NCBI GenBank assembly: GCA_029237695.1
Contig: CM055271.1
Coordinates: forward strand, 38,064,462 to 38,128,461
Length of the DNA: 64,000 nt
Direction of reading: 5' to 3'
DNA from: Conchocele bisecta
Lineage: Eukaryota; Mollusca; Bivalvia; Lucinida; Thyasiridae
The position numbers and the translations under genes are program-made. Below, piece by piece: positions 42,030-53,193 of this stretch (within the stretch, counting starts at the first letter, position 1; each line of letters opens with the position of its first letter). The notes under the pieces are model-generated. The model saw nothing but the letters and a program-made list of their open reading frames with translations. It ran no database searches and had not been told where the DNA came from.

Positions 42030-42800
42030 ATGGTGGAAGATATTTGCCATCGAGATGTCGAGATTTTGACATAATTTATCGCAACATGTGGACTTAAATA
42101 TCACGACATGTCGACATAACGTGAAACTATGTCGACATGTTGAGATAAATGTTGTCGACATAACGTGATACGTTAACACGACAAGTCAACATAATATGGT
42201 AAGTAATCACAACAAGTCGACATACATGTACCGTGCTAGTTTAACACAACATGTCGACATAACGTGATAGTTTAACTCAATCTGTCGACATAACGTGATA
42301 TCTTATCTCAACATAATGGGATAAGTTGCACAAGTCAACATACTATAATAAGTTATCACAACAATTCGACATACCGTGATGGTTTAACACACTATGCCGA
42401 CATAATGTGATAGTTTAGCTCAACATGACGACATAACGTGATAGTATATCTCAACATGTCGACATAACGTTATAAGTTAACACGACAGTATATCTCAACA
42501 TGTCGACATAACGTTATAAGTTAACACGACATGTCGACATACTGTGATAAGTTAACACAACATGTCGACATAGCACTGTGATATTTTATCTCAACATGTC
42601 GACATAACGTGATCTTTATCTCAACATGTCGACATAATTTACCTCAACATGTCGTCATCGTTTCAGGTTATGTCGACATTTCGAGATATTTAAGTCGACA
42701 TGCGGCGATAAATTATGTCAACATCTCGATGGCAACTCGACATGTCGAGCTATTTAAGTCGACATGCGGCGATAAATTATGTCAACATCTCGATGGCAAC
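42030..42800. mobile_element. Foldback/tandem element with ACATGTCGACATAACGTGAT units
   Basis: The outer segments mirror each other: TTGCCATCGAGATGTCGAGA and ACATAATTTATCGC at the left, and GCGATAAATTATGTCAACAT CTCGATGGCAA at the right, the latter present twice (about 42708-42740 and 42767-42800). About 20 units of roughly 30 bp fill the interior: CAACATGTCGACATAACGTG ATAGTTTAAC with frequent single-base variation. The frames across it are not genes. Confidence 0.75.
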
Positions 42801-42959
42801 TATATGCCACCATACATTTCGTCTCTCTGAAGCCGTCACATACTTACAGATAAGCGAAGCACATTTTGTGCTGCAGCTGGTCACTACACTGTATGGTAAA
42901 AAATACACCAGCCGTATAAATATGTTGCTACACTTGAGACATCCCGTGTTCATAAGTAA

Positions 42960-43165
42960 GTGCTACACTATCGCCTGCACTAATACTGCCAGCATTAGGC
43001 AATGTATTTACTTCAAAATACAGTGTGCTTGAAACCAAGCAGCTTGATTGGCTGAGCATGAGCTGTGCTACAGCTCAGGCTCAGACAATAAAAGCGCTTG
43101 ATTGTGAGTTGGCATGCGCATCAGATGTTCGGAAACGTTTGGCAAGAGACACGCAGGCGGTGTGG
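42960..43165. mobile_element. MITE family N copy
   Basis: CACTATCGCCTGCACTAAT to GACACGCAGGCGGTGTGG, with CAGCTTGATTGGCTGAGCAT GAGCTGTGCTACAGCTCAGG at its centre. Confidence 0.75.
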
Positions 43166-43379
43166 TACGTCAGGACGCACTTCAGGAAAAAACATATAAA
43201 ACTTTCTGCCTAATATCAGTTAGTCAGTATATTCAAAATGCGCCGTCAGGTCTGTGTCTATACTTGCACTGGTAGCCACTACAATAAGTCCGTTTGTTTG
43301 TCCATATTAGACCATCGCCGAAATGATACGTCACGAATTAGATATATCGACGTCTTTGACAAGCCTTGATGCATTGACA

Positions 43380-43617
43380 CACTTTCACTGAACTTCGTAC
43401 GACTAAGATGTTCGTAAGTGCAAATTAAGGATCGTCTGGAAATTTCAATTAATGGATTTACATGTATTGAGCATAGGCTGCATATGCAGCCTATGCTCAA
43501 TAAATGTAAATCCAATATTAAGTGTTTACAAGAAAACATTTCTACTGTGAAACAGACTATCATGGTTGTGCACTTACGAACATTTAAGTCGTACATATTT
43601 TAGTGAAACGGCCCCCT
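43380..43617. mobile_element. MITE family A, copy 5
   Basis: CTTTCACTGAACTTCGTACG to TTTTAGTGAAACGGCCCCC. Confidence 0.82.
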
Positions 43618-43921
43618 ATTTGTGTATACACCGATCGCAGTAGGTATAAGACCTGTTTTATCAAATCACACCCGAATTGACACATCATGAACGAGATCTA
43701 TCGCCTTTAGTGGCTATAACAATAGCCCTTCCTACTGTAATTATTACCATATCAAGAATCTATCGAGACGTCCTCAGAGCTCCAGATAAGGTGCGTATTG
43801 GCGGATATTATGAATGGACATTGATTATCAACTGTGGGAGTACAAAATACTCACAGCAATGTGACAATACGCACTGATTTTAAAATTAAGTAGTGGAAAG
43901 ATTGTAATAAAGATGAAAATG
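43618..43921. other. Unassigned spacer
   Basis: No gene or repeat recognised. Confidence 0.3.
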
Positions 43922-43978
43922 TACTTAGTTGAGATGCAAAAAGCAAACACTGTTTGCTTTTTGCAGTTCAACTAAGTA
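43922..43978. mobile_element. Small palindromic MITE
   Basis: TACTTAGTTGAGATGCAAAA AGCAAACA faces TGTTTGCTTTTTGCAGTTCA ACTAAGTA with almost no spacer. Confidence 0.65.
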
Positions 43979-44245
43979 AATTGTCAACTGTATTACTTTT
44001 ACTTCTTTAGCTTATATTTAACGGCGGCACTGGCTCTAGGACCTTGCATGCCGTCTCCCAAGAATGGGAGAAAGAACGGAGGTAGAGATATTTTGAGAGA
44101 AGCCGGTAATTCGTATTTACAGAGCAACTACGAATTATCGGTACCCATTTACAGCTGGGTGAACTGGAACAGTGTGGATAAAGTATCTTGCTCAAGGACA
44201 CAACGCACGCCGCTAGGCAGGCTCCAACTGTATTACAATATGCAT
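43979..44245. repeat. Conserved marine-invertebrate SINE-like repeat
   Basis: GGTACCCATTTACAGCTGGG TGAACTGGAACAGTGTGGAT and TCTTGCTCAAGGACACAACG form a motif pair that I know from dispersed repeats in many marine invertebrates. It is a fragment, with no polymerase III boxes visible. Confidence 0.45.
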
Positions 44246-44895
44246 ACGTGAATAAGTAATAATACACTCAAATAAGTGAATGGCTAACTGTGTTTTATTT
44301 TGATAATTTGTTCCCTCTTTAATAATGAAGAAAATCAATAATCCAGCTGTAAGAATAAATTACGCATTTATAATTTGAAATCAGGGTGTACAATACCCTT
44401 TAGACACAAAGCTTATCTCGATCTCTGCCGTCCTATTACGGCACTCGTTCTCGGCAGTCGTCCGCAGATGACGGCAATCGATACCCGTCGGGTTCTGGTA
44501 AACCGTAAGTATCGCATTTCGGACATGCCTGAAGCCACTTAAGTCTATCCACACTCGCAATCTAATCTGGGACATCAATGTTTAGTCAGATTCGAATATT
44601 ATTTAGGATTTCTGAATAATAAGCATGTTACAGTCGTCGACTACGCGTGAAAATATGATCAAGTTATACACTGGTCAAACTACAATCGCCTGTGAGCGTC
44701 ACTTAGAGTATGATATAATAATGATATAACTCTATGAATGGAAATAGTTGGCGGGAGCTAAGCCAGAGTCGTTGTATCATTAACCATGTTAACAAGACGG
44801 TTAACCAATATTCTAAGACATTTTTTTCCGCTAATAGGACTAACAGTACATTTTTTAATTATACTTTATATAAGTACATTTATTACACTACCGTC
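44246..44895. other. Unassigned spacer
   Basis: No gene or repeat recognised apart from a decayed CGCAATCTAATCTGGGACAT piece of the bivalve-type repeat. Confidence 0.3.
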
Positions 44896-45095
44896 TGTGA
44901 TAATTTTACCAATAATTTCTTTATTTAAAAATACTTGAAAACTGTGCATCAAATCAAGCATATTGATTGACTGAGCCTGAGCTGTACTACAGATCAGTCT
45001 CATACAATCAAGTTGCTTGATTGCGAATTGGCATTGCTAATAGTTGTACAGATGAAGCATACATGTACTAGATAATAATGACAAGATTAACGCAG
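44896..45095. mobile_element. MITE family N copy
   Basis: ACCGTCTGTGATAATTTTAC CAAT to ACAAGATTAACGCAGGCG. The ATTGATTGACTGAGCCTGAG CTGTACTACAG centre is kept. Confidence 0.7.
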
Positions 45096-45190
45096 GCGAT
45101 TGTGCATATAGACGTTTCATACCGCAGATGTGTTTCAAGCTTTTCGATTGGTCGGCTTGCCAAACAACGCGGGACTATCCCGTATGTTAA

Positions 45191-45689
45191 AGGTACATAC
45201 CCACGCAGTAGACACAAAATGTTCTGTATATCTGAGACATCATCCGAGACATTTTCTGGCAAAATAAACATACATTCACCATTACCCCACGTATTGATTG
45301 GCATTAGCATACATTTTATATCAGACGTAAATTACAACATTGACATCAGGGGCGATAACCCTGTTTCCTTAATATGTTAACGGACAATATTATTTATTCT
45401 CTGTATTTATTTGTTGATGTGCAATGATCATACTTTATAATCAGTCGAAAATATTATTTTTTCATGTGACGCATTTAATTAGTATAAATAATTAAAAATA
45501 TCATGCCTCATTTGCATATGAAAATAGCCTGATACCACCGCGCGTCACTATCAGTAAAATAAATATTAGTAAATTATTATATCTGTATAGCGGGCACTGG
45601 TAAGTTTTAGAACTGGTGGAATAGTAACACACTTATACACTTATTTAATTCCTATAACGAACATGTTGTGCCTGAGTGGGTATGTACCT
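45191..45689. mobile_element. TTAA-flanked element family P, copy 1
   Basis: Starts AGGTACATACCCACGCAGTA and ends CTGAGTGGGTATGTACCT. TTAA lies at 45187-45190 and 45690-45693. The inner TIR continues (CACAAAATGTTC against GAACATGTTGTG). A TTAA target suggests piggyBac or Kolobok mobilisation. The short frames inside are not supported as genes. A second copy lies at 56286-56790. Confidence 0.85.
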
Positions 45690-45849
45690 TTAAGGCCGTC
45701 AACGTGACTGAAGGTGGGAAGCTACATGTAGCTAGTTATTTTGAAACTCGTCTACGAATCCCATGAAGCTACAAGGAAATAGAAGTTAGATTATTAAAAT
45801 CGAAATATACTACTGACTGTTAGCTTGAAAATGATGTAATTAAAAAAAA

Positions 45850-46075
45850 ATATTTGAAAAGAATTTGTGTTTAGCCCCCATGTTAAATTCCCATAGGAAA
45901 ATCTTTTTTTCGCAATAAAATCAATATTTGATTGAATTTCATCAAATAATTTTTTTGCGGGAGGTGACTTTTTTTTTGTTATTGATGAAAAAGTAATTTC
46001 TTTTAAATATGTTTTAGATTTAATGTGTTTAATAGCCAAAAGTTCGTCGGCAGCAAAACGTGGAACAGACAGTAC
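45850..46075. mobile_element. Foldback family C, half copy
   Basis: GCCCCCATGTTAAATTCCCA TAG through ATTTCATCAAATAA to GTTCGTCGGCAGCAAAACGT GGAACAGACAGT. It matches the right arm of 18307-18875. Confidence 0.75.
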
Positions 46076-46194
46076 ATGTAGCTATTTCAACTCGTTTATC
46101 GGGTTAGCGCAAGTCGATTTGTGAATGCTGTGCGTCTCTACATTTACTGTGATGGTTTATTACAATCCGGATAATATCAGATCATTATAGAATG

Positions 46195-46334
46195 AATGGC
46201 CTTTTTGTGGAATTTATCGGGGTATAAACTTGGGAAAGTCGCGGGAATACTGGACGAAGGCCGGAAGGCCTCGTCCAGTATTCCCGCGACTTTTCCAAGT
46301 TTATATCCCCGATAAATTCCACAAAAAGGCCATT
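46195..46334. mobile_element. 140-bp palindromic MITE
   Basis: AATGGCCTTTTTGTGGAATT TATCGGGG and the TATAAACTTGGGAAAGTCGC GGG arm mirror to the right of AAGGCCGGAAGGCC. Near-perfect arms of about 63 bp. Confidence 0.85.
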
Positions 46335-46542
46335 AATTCCCTGTAATTCCAGCATTGGCAATACATTCATCAAGAACATGTGTTTATTTTCCGTTTTCTT
46401 AAGAATTATTTTAACTGCACCTCACGATGACGGAAAGTAGTTCGGCGTGGGAGTTTACTGGGATATAAGTTTTGGACAGAGACTTGCTACGGGCCAATCA
46501 AATGTTAGGTAGGGAATTGTGTAAATATTTTTGTGCTGGAAT

Positions 46543-46836
46543 TCAGTATTGCAAAGTTTACTTTTTTAGCAAAGTATACTTTGAGGGAGAAATTTTCAAT
46601 TTTAGGATAAATTTATTAATTTTTATTATACTGAATGTATTACATTATCACAGCCATTTTGGCTGTGATAATGTAATAAATTCAGTATAATAATTTTGCA
46701 TACCTGTAATAATCAAATATGTGCAGTCGTTAGTTCTATATGAAATAATGCATTTCAGTAACAATAAATGATTACTCCCTCAAAGTATACTTTGCTAGAT
46801 AAGTATACTTTACAATTTTGATGAAATCGGCTACTG
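46543..46836. mobile_element. MITE family O, copy 2
   Basis: AGTATTGCAAAGTTTACTTT to TTGATGAAATCGGCTAC, with the perfect core palindrome. The left tip is lost. Confidence 0.82.
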
Positions 46837-47296
46837 ATCATGACGTAATCAATTTAATTTCTGGCACAAACTAGGTTTCCGAAGTGTTCGTTAAAAATCA
46901 TAATGCAATAGTGTTGTAATAAATAGTTTTTTGCAAATGAGCTCGCTACGGAAAATATGTTGAGTTATTCTATATTTGTGGCCTGTTTATTGTTTTCTGC
47001 AGCATGATAAAAAGGTGCCACAAATTTGTTATTGTTTTTTGATGCTCGCTACTTCTGATTTAAATTGAGTTTCTGGCAATTTTAATTGGGTATTTAAGCA
47101 AATACGCAGCTTATCTGGAGCTCTGATTATAATAACGTTCTGATAGCCGCTGAATCATCTAAGAGTTTGATTAGTATTTATTGGTTGATGTTGGGTTTCA
47201 CTGTCTCTATTATCATCACTGCTATTGCGTTATTTGTCTAGACACGAATTGTGTTATTACGTAAATTGAGTAAATCTTGCCAATATTTTTCAATTT
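46837..47296. other. Unassigned spacer
   Basis: No gene or repeat recognised. Confidence 0.3.
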
Positions 47297-47669
47297 CAAG
47301 GTTCATGCTCACGTGGTTACAACAACAACAACGTCGCCCACTCCGAAGTAAGTATTATTTGATATTTTCCTTAATATGCAACGGATTTTGATGAAATATG
47401 GCGCAGCAAACGCGTCTTCATGAGATGCATTTGGTGGTCCAGGGAGTGTGGAGACACGGAAATCGATTCTTCGCAAAAACGACAGAGGTTTGGGCGAAAA
47501 TACAGACACCACCAAATGCAGCTTAACAAGACACGTTTGATGCGCCATATTACATCAAAATCCGTTACGTAATAAGGACAATATAAAATAATACGTACTT
47601 TCAATCAGATGGATTCTGGAAGTTTCAGTACATGTTGTTGTTGTTAGTAATACGTGATCATACACCTTG
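47297..47669. mobile_element. MITE family U, copy 1
   Basis: CAAGGTTCATGCTCACGTGG to CACGTGATCATACACCTTG-type right end. Inside, CAACGGATTTTGATGAAATA TGGCGC is mirrored by GCGCCATATTACATCAAAAT CCGTTA. The central palindrome has GAAATCGATTCTTCGCAAAA ACGAC. Frames such as LRRIDFRV are translations of the palindrome on either strand. Confidence 0.82.
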
Positions 47670-47684
47670 AATTTGTCTATTTCT

Positions 47685-47850
47685 TTATTTTGAATAGCGT
47701 GCTAGCAATCAAACGACTTGATTTTCTGAGCATGAGCTGTAGTACTGCTCAGACAATCAAATTGCTTGATTGCGGGTTGGCATTGCCATAGATACGTTCC
47801 GAACCGTTGGAAATCTGTGCACAATTAACGCAGGGCGTTGTGTAACATAT
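47685..47850. mobile_element. MITE family N copy
   Basis: ATAGCGTGCTAGCAATCAAA CGACTTGATT to GCACAATTAACGCAGGGCG. It is sandwiched between two oppositely oriented family U copies. Confidence 0.65.
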
Positions 47851-47883
47851 GTGCATGTATACAGTTCATGTTATGTTATTAGT

Positions 47884-48305
47884 CAATGTGTATGATCACG
47901 TGGTACTAATAACAACAACAAGTACTGAAACTTCCAGAATCCATCCGATTTAAAGTACGTATTCTTTTATATTGTCCTTATTACGTAACGGATTTTGATG
48001 AAATGTGGCGCATCAAACGCGTCTTGTTACAATGTAAGCTGCATTTGGTGGTCTCTGTATTTTCGCCTAAACTTATGTCGTTTTTGCGAAGAATCGATTT
48101 CCGTGTCTCCGACATGGAAATCGATTCTTTGCAAAACTCCAAACTCCCTGCCAAACTCCATGGACCATCAAATGCATCTCATGAAGACGCGTTTGCTGCA
48201 CCATATTTCATCAAAATCGGTTGCATATTAAAGAAAATATCAAATAATACTTACTTTGGAGGGGGCGACGTTGTTGTTGTTGTAACCACGTGAACATGCA
48301 CCTTG
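47884..48305. mobile_element. MITE family U, copy 2 (reverse)
   Basis: CAATGTGTATGATCACGTGG to CACGTGAACATGCACCTTG. It carries a 25-bp extra GCAAAACTCCAAACTCCCTG segment compared with copy 1. Confidence 0.82.
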
Positions 48306-48560
48306 TTAGTCTTTGTCTCGAAAAACGAGGCGTTTGTCCAATGCGATAAGTGTAGACATAGAAACAAAATTGCTACCCCGCTCCATACCTCTCGCGAGGG
48401 TAGCAATTTAACCGCATCTCTTTAATGTAACACATGGACGAGTGGATGCTGATCAGGGTATGCGCTGTTCACCATTCAGTTGATGACATACCAGTTTAGT
48501 GATGCTTCTAATTCACAGTATGGGTCCTTATCAGCCTTCAGCAGTGCACTAGACGATCAA
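48306..48560. other. Unassigned spacer
   Basis: A TTGCTACCCCGC...GAGGGTAGCAA small inverted pair at about 48371-48408. Otherwise nothing recognised. Confidence 0.3.
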
Positions 48561-48802
48561 GGGGCCGTTTCACTAAAGTTCGTACGACTAAAATGTTCGT
48601 AAGTGCAAAATTATGAGAGTTTGTACATTTCACATTAACAACATTTTCTTGTAAATAAATATTGGATTTACATTTATTGAGCATAGGCTGCATATGCAGC
48701 CTATGCTCAATAAATGTAAAGCCATCAATTGAAATTTCCAGACGATACTAAATTTGCACTTACGAACATTTTAGTCGTACGAAGTTTACTGAAACAGGCC
48801 CC
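48561..48802. mobile_element. MITE family A, copy 6
   Basis: GGGGCCGTTTCACTAAAGTT to GTTTACTGAAACAGGCCCC. Confidence 0.87.
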
Positions 48803-49249
48803 TGAAGTTGGAGTATCCACAAATGCCGTAGTCACCAGGCGCGTAGCTGCATTAAGGCACTGCATGCCAGGGCCTGCGGAATTTTCGAGAAAATGATGCC
48901 AGAGTGCATCATTTACCTTCTAGTTTCGATTTTTTATGGGGGGGGGGCATGCCCCCAGACCCCCTAGCATGCTCGCACCAACGGTGCTCGAAGTTGTCAA
49001 CCAGGCCTGCAGATTCAAATTGGTTAGCTACGCCCCTGGTCACATTGTATAAGGAAGTTCGGAATAACAGACGCCATCCACAGTGTCGGCGACTTATGCG
49101 TACCAACGCAATATAGGAAAACAACTAAGTAAACAATATAAAAACTAGACTGTTTCGGTTGTCATGGTGAACAGTTTGTTTAGTATGGCGTGTGAAAGGC
49201 ATGACATAGGAATGTGTGTCTTATGATACACTCTACTGAACAAGCAGTA
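48803..49249. other. Unassigned, with G-run
   Basis: Poly-G at 48938-48947 next to GCATGCCCCCAGACCCCCTA. No gene recognised. Confidence 0.3.
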
Positions 49250-49466
49250 CAGTGACACCTCTCTAAACCGGACACCATGGGAGGTCCCCAGGGTGTCCGG
49301 CTTAGAGAAGTTTCACTGTAAATCAGGCATTTGATCATTCCGAGCCATAGTTGCGTGCTACACAATCACGAACAGACATTATCATCAGAGATAAATGACC
49401 ACGAAACTCATAAAAAATAAGATCACAGATGTTGCCTTGGTGTCTGGTTTAGAGAGGTTCCACTGT
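49250..49466. mobile_element. Tigger/pogo-type element, CTCTCTAAACCGGACA family, copy 2
   Basis: CAGTGACACCTCTCTAAACC GGACACC after TA, internal palindrome ending TTTCACTG-TA at 49318, and a second right end GTCTGGTTTAGAGAGGTTCC ACTG-TA. It shares the layout and the inner TCCGAGCCATAGTTG sequence with 22120-22314. Confidence 0.78.
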
Positions 49467-49856
49467 ACTTCCTTATTCCTATCCGTTATGCCAGGCTCCA
49501 GGCAATCGGAATCGCTCTCTGTGCATGTAGCTAGCGGCTCAACAACCCGCTCAATATGCCCGAGTGGAGGCTCGAGCCCTGTTCACCCAGTTGCTAGGAG
49601 AATGCCTTATTTATCAGGTAACCTGCCCTGTATTCTGTAATACGTACTGACTGATAACATATTACTGTATCAGGCATTGAAATGATACAGATATCCGGGT
49701 TACAACGAAGTGAAAACTGACGTTTGATTGGTCGAATGACGTCACATGACGCTACCGAATGACGTCAGTGTAATGACGCAACGTAAATAAGTCCGCGTTC
49801 TGTCCATAGATAACGCCGTCATATGTGGTTATTTCGAGTATAAACGTGCCTTATAA
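49467..49856. other. Unassigned spacer
   Basis: No gene recognised. GCCCGAGTGGAGGCTCGAGC CC at 49558 is a small inverted motif, possibly a tRNA-like SINE relic. Confidence 0.3.
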
Positions 49857-50012
49857 ATAGAATACCAGGCTACTGTCTTTTGATATCAAGTTTATCAGGC
49901 TCGGCTCGGAAACGGTAGGAATTCATCGGCAAACCCATGAATTCCTACGCGTTTCCTAGCTTTGCCTGATAAACTTGATATGAAAAGACGCTAGCCTGGT
50001 ATTCTCTATATA
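49857..50012. mobile_element. Palindromic MITE with family-D-like tips
   Basis: AATAGAATACCAGGCTA and TTGATATCAAGTTTATCAGG face CCTGATAAACTTGATATGAA and TAGCCTGGTATTCTCTATA around GGTAGGAATTCATCGGC. The outermost AATAGAATA and TATTCTCTATA match the tips of family D, although the interiors differ completely. Confidence 0.8.
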
Positions 50013-50834
50013 CTCGTAGTAGGTCACAGCGACTGCAAATTTAAAATACTGTTATGCAGTGGGATAAAAATCGAACAGTTAATTTATTATGGCCTTATAG
50101 CTGCGCGTAGTCCATGTTTGCAGTTTGTAAAAGGAAAACTAATGGATTTGTACGCTCCCCAGGTTTATATATTTTAACTCGATATGAGAAAATTGATAAA
50201 TGGATCTGACATATTCAGATTTTATCTGACGTGAAATATGCACCGTTACAGTTCCATATGGGTCTATTTAACCCAATTCCGAGCGATTTAACCTGTTTTC
50301 GAACGAACTCGTCTGGAATCGGGTTTGTTGAAACGTACATGTATTTATTTATGCTAAATTGCATTACTTAAATAGATATAAAAAACACATTGCAATTATA
50401 ATTTTATCACATGAAAACCTTTTTATGCCATGTTGTAACCCATTTCATAAATGTGATATGGCACACGTGTAATAACATCTGCAGCGAATTTGATTGGCTG
50501 GCCGTATCGACCTAATTGCGTATTCGTATTATGCGCCAACGAACAAAACGAAGTTCCAATTGACGTCCCTAATGGCGCGACGATGTTACGACGTTCACGT
50601 CATCAATTTTTAAATGTAATCAGCTGCGTCAATGATTCAGCTAAAATCACTACAATTGTTAAAATATTTTTCTAGGTGGAGACTTTCTACAGGATGCGAA
50701 AGTAGTCAATGACTTCTTCTCACTGAACATGGCTAATATATCCAAGTGTTCTACTATTTGGAGTGTTATAATGGTGTGGCCGGCCCTCATGGTTCATGTC
50801 GGTGTGACAGACTAGTTGTAGATCGCTGAAACCA
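50013..50834. other. Unassigned spacer
   Basis: About 820 bp without a recognised gene or repeat. Confidence 0.3.
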
Positions 50835-51138
50835 GCAGCCTATTTACACCAACATTGCAAAGTATACTTTTCTAGCAAAGTATAATTTGAGGGAGAAATT
50901 TTCAATTTTAGGATAAATGTATTAATTTTTATTATACTGAATTTATTACATTATCACAGCCATTTTGGCTGTGATAATGTAATAAATTCAGTATAATAAT
51001 TCTGCATACTCTTAATCATCAAATATATGTGGTCGTTAGTTCTTTATGAAATAATGCATTTCAGGAAAAATAATTGATTACTCCCTCAAATTATACTTTG
51101 CTAGAAATGTTACTTTGCAGTGTTGGTGAAATCGGCTA
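50835..51138. mobile_element. MITE family O, copy 3
   Basis: CAGCCTATTTACACCAACAT TGCAAAGTATACTTT to GTTGGTGAAATCGGCTAC. Confidence 0.85.
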
Positions 51139-51696
51139 CAGACGCGTTTGGTAAATTCATCCATAGAATATATAAGGCCGTCTGTTGGGGATGGCTAAGG
51201 AGTGTACAAATGCCTTGCTTAAAGCCCCTATACGGCTCAAGTTGCCGAATTTGGCCTCCTATTGTGTTTTCCCTTTACACACACTTTGAAACTTTTTGCA
51301 TTCATTTTGGTACAAAAATGAGTTTGTAGTCGATGAAAATATAAATATTTGTTGATAAACAAACAGCAGGTGCGTGTTCAAAGTCCGATCGATTTTCGTC
51401 AACTGCTCAACTCCCTGATTCGCGGCCGATGAATTCCGATAGCCGGAGTTTATCGACTCGCTTCCGAGCCGAAGCCGTTGGGTTACGGAAATTAATTTGT
51501 CAATATTGACATTTTGCACTGTGTGGTACACAAAACAAGTTTTTGTTGTCTTCACATTGCGATTAAGATGTAAATCTCAAGACTCGAGATGTATCTATTA
51601 GGCAGTATATGTTAGTTTTGTGTACTAAATCAGTTGCGAAACATGTTTTTGTGTTTGAAAAAATCGGAAAATTGTAATACTGAGCCGTTCAGGGCC
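51139..51696. other. Unassigned spacer
   Basis: A 98-codon minus-strand frame lacks any signature. Nothing recognised. Confidence 0.3.
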
Positions 51697-52327
51697 TTTA
51701 AGCGGCCCTCACATATCGGTCGAGGCGCCCGCGCGACTCCTAAAACGGGCCAAAAAGGGCATTTTCGCGAGGCGTCCAGCCGGACGCTGCCCGATTTCTA
51801 CGGGCTCCGCTGCGATTTTTAGTCGCACAAACGCCGCAGGCGTGAAAACGTGACTCCCAAATATGCGATTTTCCAAGCGCGATTTTAGGTCGTGGCAAGC
51901 CCGTAGACACGTTGCTAGGAACCCGCCCACGGCCTGCCGGAAACCGACCAGTGATCTGGAGGCCGCATAAACATTTTGACGAAAATTATTGAAAAAAAAT
52001 CCGCCGGGCGCCGTGCGGGTCCCTCACGGCCACCCTACGATAGCCTCAAGGCCCCCTCACGGATCCCGCCAGGACGCCTACCGATCTGTTCTTTGATCAG
52101 CCGGCACCCGTCAGCTTATCTAGCGGGTCCACCCGAAGCCCTAGCGGGTGCACTGTCTCCACTGCGATACAATGTTCAAAGGGCACCGCCCGGGCCCCGT
52201 CTAATATGTGAGGGCACACGTCGCAGACATGAAATTCGCCCGATTCATCAACGGGCTCTAAATCTCCCGGCGACTCCTGCGATTAGAAAAATCGCGCGGA
52301 CGCCGGCTGATATGTGATGGCCGCTTT
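51697..52327. mobile_element. GC-rich inverted-repeat element
   Basis: TTTAAGCGGCCCTCACATAT at the left is mirrored by ATATGTGATGGCCGCTTTAG at the right. The 630-bp interior is far more GC-rich than its surroundings. It contains further copies of the terminal motif (CTAATATGTGAGGGC at about 52200) and of CGCGCGACTCCT or AATCGCGCGGACGCC. The frames within read as Pro/Arg/Ala-rich and have no domain. Confidence 0.65.
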
Positions 52328-52506
52328 AGCGATATACATGTACAGTACACTCAGTTTGGCTGGTTGCAAGGTTGGACCTACGCGTGGTCGCCTTGGGGCG
52401 CCGTTCGGTAGTCATGCAACGGGTGCCAACCCGGGACTCTTGAGATGTAGGCTAATAATACTATACAATCCATTGCGTGCCAATAAAGTATGATTGCAAA
52501 ACTACT
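52328..52506. other. Unassigned spacer
   Basis: No gene recognised. Confidence 0.3.
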
Positions 52507-52877
52507 ACAGTTGAACCTCCCCGAACGGCCATTTCTCTACAACAACACCGTCTCTGTAACAGCCGCTATTTTATATTCCAAATGGATGATCGCGAATGAC
52601 GCTTAGAATGCTGAGTACGAAAAGTGGCGTCTGATGTTGTTTTTGCATTCTTTCTCAATAAAAACATGTTTTGACAGCACTTTAGAATCATTTCCAATGG
52701 AAATGATTCTAAAATGCTGTCAAAGCATGTATTCGATGAGAATTATCGAAGAAAATAACAGCAGATGACAAAATGTAATTCAGCATTAACCTCCCTACAA
52801 CAGCCACCTCTCTACAACTTGAACAAGCAGTTTTGCGTCTTCCCATGGGTGGCTGTTGTAGAGAGGTTGCACTGTAC
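52507..52877. mobile_element. Tigger/pogo-type non-autonomous element
   Basis: ACAGTTGAACCTCCCCGAAC GGCC at the left and GGGTGGCTGTTGTAGAGAGG TTGCACTG-TA at the right. The centre holds a palindrome TGACAGCACTTTAGAATCAT facing ATGATTCTAAAATGCTGTCA (about 52673-52722). Confidence 0.7.
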
Positions 52878-53193
52878 GTTGTTCACCATAGATAGATTCC
52901 AGACAAGGTGAAACTCAGATTGTGGTCACAATAATGTTAAAGTGTGAAGTCATGTGATAAACAAAATCTCAAACTTATTTCCATTTTATATCAAATTTAT
53001 GAAACTCGCCAGAGGCTCGGTGCATACATTGTGCATGTCACGTTTCATAAATCTCATATCTCATATCAAATGGAAATTCGTTTGAGATCAGTTGTCAGTT
53101 GCTTACATGTATTTGGGGCTATGACTGGAGAAATTGGGTTCAAGTGATTTGTGAATAGTGTAACTCCTGATCAAGTAGCACACTCATATAGCC
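52878..53193. other. Unassigned spacer
   Basis: ATGACTGGAGAAATTGGG at 53119 is a fragment of the bivalve-type dispersed repeat. Nothing else recognised. Confidence 0.35.

Noticed and set aside
42030..42830. CRISPR-like array of ACATGTCGACATAACGTG units
   Set aside because: The spacers are not unique, the units drift, the outer ends are inverted, and the window is eukaryotic.
47309..48293. Similar peptides (LRRIDFRV, FAAPYFIKI) in several frames near 47.4, 48.1 and 54.5 kb
   Set aside because: They are mirror translations of the family U palindrome and appear on both strands.
51976..52317. Pro/Arg/Ala-rich 113-codon frame
   Set aside because: It follows from the GC-rich inverted-repeat element. 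Equivalent frames exist on the other strand.
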